From NCBI GenBank assembly GCA_036804525.1, contig DAIRSE010000009.1, positions 1 through 64,000 on the forward strand: a stretch of DNA of 64,000 bases. Reading direction: 5' to 3'. The translations under genes were made by a program, and so were the position numbers. The DNA comes from JBFLVT01 sp036804525. GTDB taxonomy: Bacteria > Bacillota > Desulfotomaculia > Desulfotomaculales > JASEER01. The notes beneath the pieces are model-generated. The model made no database searches, had not been told where the DNA came from, and saw nothing but the letters and a program-made list of their open reading frames with translations. This document shows positions 58,419 through 64,000 of the stretch, piece after piece (the stretch's first letter is position 1; each line of letters opens with the position of its first letter).

Positions 58419-59142
58419 TCGTCAGCTAACTTTCAACATCTTTCGATATAACCCGAGCATTCCTGAGGTCAAGCCGCACATGCAGACTTACCGGTTGGAA
58501 GAAACGCCCGGCATGACCCTCTTTGTGGCCCTGAATAAAATCCGCGAGGAACAGGACCCGTCCCTGATGTTTGATTTTGTCTGCCGGGCCGCCATCTGCG
58601 GTTCATGCGCCATGCTGGTCAACGGGAAACCCCGTTTGGCCTGTAAAACTTTGACTAAATCCCTCCCCGATGAAATTACGCTGCTTCCGCTGCCGGCCTT
58701 CAAGCTTGTCGGCGACCTTTCGGTCGATACAGGCACCTGGTTCAGGGAGATGAACCTCAAAACCGAGGCCTGGATTCATTCCAGCAAGGAATTTGACCCC
58801 ACAGCCCAAGAAGACCGCATGGACAACGAAACAGCCTTAAGAATTTACGAAGCCGAACGCTGTATCGAGTGCGGCTGTTGCATCGCGGGGTGCCTTACGG
58901 CCAATATCCGCGACGACTTTCTCGGCGCAGCCGGGCTCAACCGCATCGCCCGCTTCATGGTGGATCCGCGCGACGAGCGTTCCGACCGGGAGTACTACGA
59001 GATCGTGGGCAACAACGAGGGCGCCTTCGGCTGCGTAGGGCTTATGGCCTGCGACGATAATTGCCCGCAGCAGCTTCCGCTGCAGATGCAGCTGGCCTAT
59101 GTCAGACGGCGCATGGCGGCCATCGGGTTGAAGCTGCGTTAA
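58411..59142 (+). CDS. Succinate dehydrogenase / fumarate reductase iron-sulfur subunit
   Basis: 243-residue electron-transfer subunit. The [2Fe-2S] cysteines are C58, C63, C66 and C78 (CRAAICGSCAML). The [4Fe-4S] and [3Fe-4S] ligands lie in CIECGCCIAGC (151-161) and the later CVGLMACDDNCPQ. AAGGAGG before the ATG at 58411 fixes the start. The gene order C-A-B is that of Bacillus and epsilon-proteobacterial complexes. Confidence 0.95.
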   Translation: MASRQLTFNIFRYNPSIPEVKPHMQTYRLEETPGMTLFVALNKIREEQDPSLMFDFVCRAAICGSCAMLVNGKPRLACKTLTKSLPDEITLLPLPAFKLVGDLSVDTGTWFREMNLKTEAWIHSSKEFDPTAQEDRMDNETALRIYEAERCIECGCCIAGCLTANIRDDFLGAAGLNRIARFMVDPRDERSDREYYEIVGNNEGAFGCVGLMACDDNCPQQLPLQMQLAYVRRRMAAIGLKLR

Positions 59143-59172
59143 GGTCTCTTGCTTGTCCAGAAGTCCCTTTCC

Positions 59173-59209
59173 AGGCCCGGGCCTTAAGCTGCGGGCCTTT
59201 CTCTTTTTG
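59173..59209 (+). terminator. Intrinsic terminator after the succinate dehydrogenase genes
   Basis: AGGCCCG pairs exactly with CGGGCCT around a 12 nt loop, followed by TTCTCTTTTT. It ends the dicarboxylate operon before the malic enzyme gene. Confidence 0.8.
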
Positions 59210-59291
59210 CAGGCCGCGTAAATAATAAACGGATAATCTGCGTGGCAAAAAGACTTGACGGTTTTTTCGGATCAGCCAGAAATCATTAATA

Positions 59292-59321
59292 TTGTCAGAA
59301 AACTTTCACTAATGGTATAGT
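59292..59321 (+). promoter_or_regulatory. Promoter of the malic enzyme gene
   Basis: TTGTCA at 59292-59297 and TATAGT at 59316-59321 are 18 bp apart, each differing from the sigma-A consensus at one position. They lie ~50 bp before the ATG and after the upstream terminator. Confidence 0.65.
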
Positions 59322-59370
59322 GTATGCAGGGATACTGTATTTTGTAAGCATAATAGAGGTGGGGAAACAC

Positions 59371-60552
59371 ATGCTGCTTCGCGACGAAGCACTGGAATTA
59401 CACCGTACTCTCAAAGGCAAGATTGAAATTAGATCCAAGCTTCCCCTGCGCGACAAGAAGGATCTGTCGCTGGCCTACACGCCTGGAGTGGCTGCTCCCT
59501 GTGAAGAGATTTATGCCAATCGCCAAAAGGTTTACGAATATACGGCCAAGGGCAACCTCGTGGCCGTCGTGACCAACGGCTCCGCGGTCCTGGGTCTCGG
59601 AAACATTGGTCCGGAAGCGGCTTTACCGGTAATGGAGGGTAAAGCCATTCTTTTTAAGATCTTTGGAGGGGTAGACGCCGTACCGATATGCATAGACGCC
59701 CAGGATGCTCCGAGCATCATTGAGACCGTGCACCGTCTTGCGCCCACCTTCGGTGGAATCAACCTCGAAGATATCGCGGCGCCTTTATGCTTCGAAGTGG
59801 AAGCAGAGCTTAAGCGCATCCTGGACATACCAGTGTTCCACGACGACCAGCACGGCACGGCCATCGTTGTAACGGCGGGGCTTTTGAACGCCCTTACTCT
59901 TACCGGCAGAACCCTGCAGGGCATCAGGATCGTCATCAACGGTGCGGGTTCAGCCGGACTGGCCATCACGCGCCTCTTGCTGAAGCTGGGCGTAGAGCAT
60001 ATTCTCGTCTGCGACAGGTCAGGAATTATCTACCCGGACCGGGCCGAAGGCATGAACAAGTACAAGCAGGACATCGCACTCCGTACCAACAGCACGCGCA
60101 GGATAGGCACTCTGGCTGATGCGCTTCACGGAGCCGATGTCTTTATCGGCGTGTCCAAGGGCAACCAGGTCACTCCGGAAATGATCCGCCGCATGGCGCC
60201 AAACCCGATAATTTTCGCTCTAGCTAACCCCGATCCCGAGATCTGGCCTGACGAGGCAGCCGCGGCAGGTGCGGCGATTATCGCTACCGGCCGCTCCGAC
60301 TTCCCAAACCAGATCAACAATGTACTGGCCTTTCCCGGTATTTTCCGGGGAGCGCTGGATGTCCGGGCGACCGACATCAACGATGAGATGAAGCTTGCCG
60401 CCGCCCGCGCTATCGCTTCCCTCGTTGAGGATACTTTAGAACCCGACCGCATCATTCCCGGGCCGTTTGACACGCGGGTGGCCCCCGCTGTGGCTTCGGC
60501 CACAGCCGGAGCAGCCATCGCATCGGGCGTGGCCCGGGTTAACGGCTCTTAA
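59371..60552 (+). CDS. NAD-dependent malic enzyme
   Basis: 393-residue enzyme that decarboxylates malate to pyruvate with NAD(P). Marks are the N-terminal SLAYTPGVAAPC, the catalytic GKAILFKIFGGVDAVPIC, FHDDQHGTAIV and the Rossmann loop INGAGSAGLAITRLL. It lacks the C-terminal phosphotransacetylase-like part of long MaeB. It links the fumarase product malate with pyruvate metabolism. AGAGGTGGGG precedes the ATG. It converges with the permease, overlapping by 4 bp. Confidence 0.94.
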   Translation: MLLRDEALELHRTLKGKIEIRSKLPLRDKKDLSLAYTPGVAAPCEEIYANRQKVYEYTAKGNLVAVVTNGSAVLGLGNIGPEAALPVMEGKAILFKIFGGVDAVPICIDAQDAPSIIETVHRLAPTFGGINLEDIAAPLCFEVEAELKRILDIPVFHDDQHGTAIVVTAGLLNALTLTGRTLQGIRIVINGAGSAGLAITRLLLKLGVEHILVCDRSGIIYPDRAEGMNKYKQDIALRTNSTRRIGTLADALHGADVFIGVSKGNQVTPEMIRRMAPNPIIFALANPDPEIWPDEAAAAGAAIIATGRSDFPNQINNVLAFPGIFRGALDVRATDINDEMKLAAARAIASLVEDTLEPDRIIPGPFDTRVAPAVASATAGAAIASGVARVNGS

Positions 60553-62027
60553 GCCCCTTCCAAATCATCGCGATTAGGGCGGCGCAACGGCTTCGCCAAC
60601 GCCGGCCCCAGTATTGCTTTCCACGTTAATCTCCTGTCCTTCGGCTGCAGAGCGCTGTGACGATAGCCGTATCCAAAGTAGATGATCAGGCCCAAGGCCA
60701 TCCACACCACAAAGCGCACCCAGGTCAGAGGAGGAAGATTGGCTATGAGATAGAGGGACGACACAATCGCCAGCAGTGGTGTGCAAGGCATGCCCGGCGT
60801 CTTGAAAGGCCTGGGCATGTCTGGTTTAGTGAATCTTAAGACCAGCACACCCACGGAAGCAATGACGAAGGCGGTCAGCGTTCCGATGTTGGCCAACTGA
60901 GCCACAATGCCGATCGGCAGGAAGCCGGCGGTGAGAATAACGACGATGCCCACAATAAGGGTGCTGACCCAAGGCGTATTGTAACGCGGATGAACATGTG
61001 AGAAGACCTTGGGGATCAGCCCGTCACGCGACATGGCAAAAAAAATGCGGCTCTGAGCGTAAAGTGTGACCACAAGGACACTGGTGATACCCGCCAGGGC
61101 CCCCAGGGCTACAACAGAGCCGGCCAGCGGAATGCCGGCCCTCAACAGGGCGGCCGCGACAGGCGAGGCCGTGTTGAGCTGGTTATATGGGACAATTCCC
61201 GTCAAAACGGTAGTGACCAGGATGTACAGGATGGTTGAAACCAGCAACGAACCGACAATGCCGATAGGCAGGTCCCGCTGTGGTCTTCTGGCTTCTTCAG
61301 CCGCAGTCGCAACGGCATCAAAGCCGATGTAGGCGAAAAAAATGATGGCCGCTCCGTGAAAGATGCCTATCGTGCCAAACGGGAAAAACGGCTGCCAGTT
61401 TGCGGGGTTGACAAAGCGTACGCCGAGGACAAGAAACAGCACAATGACGAAGAGTTTGACAAAAACGACAATTTTGGCCGCCCTGGCACTGTGCTGAGTT
61501 CCTCTTATCACCAGGAGGGTGACAGCCAGGGCGATAAGAACCGCGGGCACGTTGATCAATCCCCCCTGGGCCGGCGCGCTGCTGACGGCCGCGGGCAGGG
61601 TGATTCCCACCGAACGAAGCAGATCCACCAGGTAGGACCCCCAGCCGATAGCCACCGCCCCTGCCGCAACCATGTACTCCAGCATGAGGTTCCAGCCCAC
61701 GATCCAGGCTACAAATTCCCCAAGCGCCGCATAACTGTAGGTATAGGCGCTGCCTGCCACGGGAATCATCGCCGCCAGTTCGGCGTAGACCAGGGCAGCC
61801 AGGCCGGCGGCCACCCCCGCGACCACAAACGATAATATGAGAGCCGGCCCCGCATATTGGGCCGCGGCTACACCGGTCAACACGAATATCCCCGTACCGA
61901 TGATGGCCCCTATACCGAGTGTCACCAGGTCGATAGAGGTCAGTGAACGGCGAAGTCGGGATGCCTTCTTTTCCGCTTCCAGTTCCGCGAACGGTTTAGT
62001 GCGCCAAATGCTGAGGCTGTCGCCCAA
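60549..62027 (-). CDS. APC-family amino acid permease
   Basis: 492-residue membrane transporter with twelve or more hydrophobic helices. The first helix segment IGAIIGTGIFVLTGVAA is the substrate-binding motif of the APC superfamily, and the overall form fits the cationic amino acid (CAT/YfnA) group. The substrate cannot be told from sequence. The start is TTG with AAGGGGTGAG upstream on this strand. It is transcribed towards the malic enzyme gene. Confidence 0.9.
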   Translation of the reverse strand: MGDSLSIWRTKPFAELEAEKKASRLRRSLTSIDLVTLGIGAIIGTGIFVLTGVAAAQYAGPALILSFVVAGVAAGLAALVYAELAAMIPVAGSAYTYSYAALGEFVAWIVGWNLMLEYMVAAGAVAIGWGSYLVDLLRSVGITLPAAVSSAPAQGGLINVPAVLIALAVTLLVIRGTQHSARAAKIVVFVKLFVIVLFLVLGVRFVNPANWQPFFPFGTIGIFHGAAIIFFAYIGFDAVATAAEEARRPQRDLPIGIVGSLLVSTILYILVTTVLTGIVPYNQLNTASPVAAALLRAGIPLAGSVVALGALAGITSVLVVTLYAQSRIFFAMSRDGLIPKVFSHVHPRYNTPWVSTLIVGIVVILTAGFLPIGIVAQLANIGTLTAFVIASVGVLVLRFTKPDMPRPFKTPGMPCTPLLAIVSSLYLIANLPPLTWVRFVVWMALGLIIYFGYGYRHSALQPKDRRLTWKAILGPALAKPLRRPNRDDLEGA

Positions 62028-62273
62028 GCTTCACTCACCCCTTGGCGTATTTTCTCCATATTCTTTCTTGGTCCAAGTGATAGTATCCGCGGTATGAACG
62101 GTGTCTAACGACCGGGAAAACGGCTGCAAAACGTACATTGACTTCAGATCCTGACTTCTTTCCCCGGGCAAGGTTTTTCAACCACCTCTGGAATAAGAAA
62201 GCGTGGAGGAATCCAGACTTCCACGTAGAACCGAAAGGTAGAAGATGGCATGTAAATTACGGGGGTGAAAGAA

Positions 62274-62921
62274 TTGAAGATCCAGTGGCTCGGACACGCC
62301 TGTTTCCTTATCACAACCGAGGACGGCACGAAGATCCTTACCGACCCGTTTAACGAGCAGGTCGGCTACCCGTTGCCCCGGGTGCAACCGGACATCGTCA
62401 CCGTAAGCCACGGGCATTATGACCACAGCGCCATCCATCTCTTAAAAGGCAACCCGAGGATCGTTAACGCGCCGGGAAGACACAAGATCGCGGGGAACAT
62501 CATTATCGAAGGCTTTCGCACCTACCACGACCAACATCAGGGCGCGCTGCGGGGCTTGAATACGGTGTACACCATTGCTGTTGACGGCCTGAAGGTCTGC
62601 CACCTGGGAGACCTGGGTCACCTGCTGAAAGACGATCTTGTCGGGGAACTCGGCCAGGTCGACGCCCTTTGCGTTCCCGTCGGCGGCCACTATACCATCG
62701 GGCCGGAAGAAGCCGTCAAGGTCGTGGAGGCCGTTAACCCGGCGGTCGCCCTGCCGATGCACTATAAGACCGAGTACATCGACTTCCCCATCAAGGAAGC
62801 GGCCGAGTTCACGAAATATTTCTCCCACGTGGAAAAACTGCCCGAACTGGTGATTACCCCGCCAACCAAACCGAAACCCATCAGAATTGTCGTCTTGGAG
62901 CTGAGCGCGGGAGGGGTATAG
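62274..62921 (+). CDS. UPF0173 metal-dependent hydrolase
   Basis: 215-residue metallo-beta-lactamase-fold protein (YtkL/UPF0173 family). The start KIQWLGHACFLI, the metal motif SHGHYDHSAIH, LGDLGHL and the final ALPMHYKTE are all seen. The substrate is unknown. The TTG at 62274 follows GGGGGTGA closely and matches the family N-terminus; a GTG three codons upstream is embedded in that site. Confidence 0.9.
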   Translation: MKIQWLGHACFLITTEDGTKILTDPFNEQVGYPLPRVQPDIVTVSHGHYDHSAIHLLKGNPRIVNAPGRHKIAGNIIIEGFRTYHDQHQGALRGLNTVYTIAVDGLKVCHLGDLGHLLKDDLVGELGQVDALCVPVGGHYTIGPEEAVKVVEAVNPAVALPMHYKTEYIDFPIKEAAEFTKYFSHVEKLPELVITPPTKPKPIRIVVLELSAGGV

Positions 62922-62923
62922 CC

Positions 62924-63415
62924 GTGCAGGTTCTGGTCGGCGACATTACCGGCTGTCAAGCGGATGCCATAGTTAATGCCGCCAACGGACTGGGTCCAAT
63001 GGGAGGGGGAGTAGCCGGAGCATTGCGCCGCGCCGGAGGGGAGGAAATAGAAGAAGAAGCCATCCGGGTCTGCAGAGAACTCGACCCCCGGCCCGGCGAT
63101 GTGTACGTCACCTCGGCAGGACGGCTCAAAGCACGATGGTTGCTTCACGCCGTAACCATGAAGAGACCCGCTGAGCCGTCCTCGCCGGAAATCGTCAGAC
63201 GCTGTCTGTATAACGTTCTGGAGACGGCCAGGGTTCTGGGGGCCCAATCCCTTGTCCTTCCCGCGCTGGCCACCGGTGTGGGGCAGGTTCCCAGGCAATC
63301 GGTAGCCTTGATCTTCTACGAATCGTTGGTGCCGGTCCGCGATCTTTATATCACGGTCGTCGACCGCAATGAAGAATTTATCAGCTATTTACGGGACTTT
63401 ATGGAACGTTCCTAA
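62924..63415 (+). CDS. Macro domain protein
   Basis: 163-residue single macro domain, which binds ADP-ribose-type ligands and may remove ADP-ribose from proteins or process O-acetyl-ADP-ribose. The motif GDITGCQADAIVNAAN begins the fold, with GPMGGGVAGALRRAGG and the LPALATGVGQVPRQSV loop. The start is GTG after GGGAGGGG, 2 bp from the previous stop. It meets the next gene end to end. Confidence 0.92.
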   Translation: MQVLVGDITGCQADAIVNAANGLGPMGGGVAGALRRAGGEEIEEEAIRVCRELDPRPGDVYVTSAGRLKARWLLHAVTMKRPAEPSSPEIVRRCLYNVLETARVLGAQSLVLPALATGVGQVPRQSVALIFYESLVPVRDLYITVVDRNEEFISYLRDFMERS

Positions 63416-64000
63416 CCTTGAGCCCGCCGCCAGGTCTTGCAGAAAGAGCAGACGGGCGCCGAAGTGGGCATCCCGCAGACAGTGCACGGCTGCAGCTGGT
63501 ATTCGGCTCTGGCCTGGGCTTCGAAAAGACCGGCATGCTTGATGTACCCTTCGTAAAACAGGCGCTTTGTACCGGGCGATTCCTCCTCAACGCTGTTGAT
63601 GAGGCGCTTGAATTTTGGAAACGACGCCTCTTTTGAATACGGGCACCTCGCCTGAACGACCCTGATACCGTGGATGGTAGCATAGGTGGCGATTTCACGC
63701 TCGGTAAGCAGGGCCAGCGGCTTGATCTTCCGGGCAAATCCGTCCCCCTCGGGCAGGACCGGCAGGTTCTTAGCCAGGTAACGCACGTCCCAGCGAAAGA
63801 TGTTGGCCAGAAGGGCGGAAGACAGATCGTCCAGGTTGTGCCCTGTGGCTAGCACCATACCCGCCCGCCAGGCCTCGGCGTTCATCAGGTAGCGCTTGGT
63901 CATCCCGCACAAGGCGCAGAAGCGCGGGAAGCGGCGACCCGCCTCGGGAACGGTCATCCCAAAGGCCTCGTTAACGTCAAAGGTGCGCAAGGCCAGACCC
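63412..64000 (-). CDS. TtuA/NcsA-like tRNA 2-thiolation protein, 5' part outside window
   Basis: Partial: 196 codons, with the frame still open at the window edge, so the N-terminal zinc finger and PP-loop are missing. Seen are the cluster-type FCALCGMTKRYLMN, the ATGHNLDDLSSALLANIFRW segment of the adenylation fold and a C-terminal zinc finger CTVCG...CSFC. These fit TtuA/NcsA-type enzymes that thiolate tRNA uridine. The other end overlaps the macro gene by 4 bp. Confidence 0.85.
   Translation of the reverse strand, partial: GLALRTFDVNEAFGMTVPEAGRRFPRFCALCGMTKRYLMNAEAWRAGMVLATGHNLDDLSSALLANIFRWDVRYLAKNLPVLPEGDGFARKIKPLALLTEREIATYATIHGIRVVQARCPYSKEASFPKFKRLINSVEEESPGTKRLFYEGYIKHAGLFEAQARAEYQLQPCTVCGMPTSAPVCSFCKTWRRAQG

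Overview
The window looks like the chromosome of a spore-forming, anaerobic, GC-rich Firmicute of the Pelotomaculum / Desulfotomaculum (Peptococcaceae) type. The reasons are sporulation genes (dacF-spoIIAA-spoIIAB-sigF, ytfJ, spmA, spmB, a SpoIIP-like protein), clostridial gene fusions (IspH-S1, PurS-PurL), many TTG and GTG starts behind strong AGGAGG-type ribosome sites, and a C4-dicarboxylate / fumarase / succinate dehydrogenase / malic enzyme block like those of syntrophic and sulfate-reducing members. The assignment is inferred from gene content; no 16S gene or tRNA was seen.

Layout. 1-3.6 kb: spoIIA operon and a dodecin. 3.6-5.8 kb: an orphan type-2 TrpB between two direct copies of a ~155 bp inverted-repeat element. 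5.8-14.8 kb: lysA, a DHH-CBS-CCA nucleotidyltransferase fusion, a site-2-protease-like gene, trpS, spore genes ytfJ/spmA/spmB and rluB. 14.8-23.3 kb: aromatic biosynthesis (aroH, hisC, aroF, tyrA, aroA) with an HD-GYP protein, then cmk and plsC; a promoter-terminator unit just before hisC may encode a ~100 nt RNA. 23.4-31.7 kb: ispH-S1 fusion, a DUF1614 membrane protein, a SpoIIP-like protein, a DUF3189 pair, a radical SAM DUF512 protein, der, plsY. 31.9-36.6 kb: purSL, purQ, gpsA. 36.9-42.5 kb: partial Tad/Flp secretion cluster (cpaB, cpaE, cpaF, tadB, tadC) and DUF192. 42.7-47.6 kb: mixed region with an iron alcohol dehydrogenase, an unknown membrane protein, DUF763, rhomboid, an EcsC-like protein, an IS-end-like repeat cluster and an orphan starch-binding module.

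47.8-60.6 kb is the most coherent metabolic region: a DcuS/CitA-type sensor kinase and its regulator, two DctP binding proteins, DctQ and DctM (a TRAP transporter), both class I fumarase subunits, a three-subunit diheme succinate dehydrogenase/fumarate reductase, and malic enzyme. Together they can sense and import dicarboxylates and interconvert succinate, fumarate, malate and pyruvate. 60.5-64 kb: an APC permease, a UPF0173 hydrolase, a macro-domain protein and the truncated end of a TtuA/NcsA-like tRNA thiolation gene.

No CRISPR array, tRNA, rRNA or complete transposase gene was found. The least explained items are the ~100 nt RNA candidate before hisC, the dispersed nested inverted repeats (two of them bracketing trpB), and the four-copy 21 bp repeat cluster near 47.1-47.3 kb.
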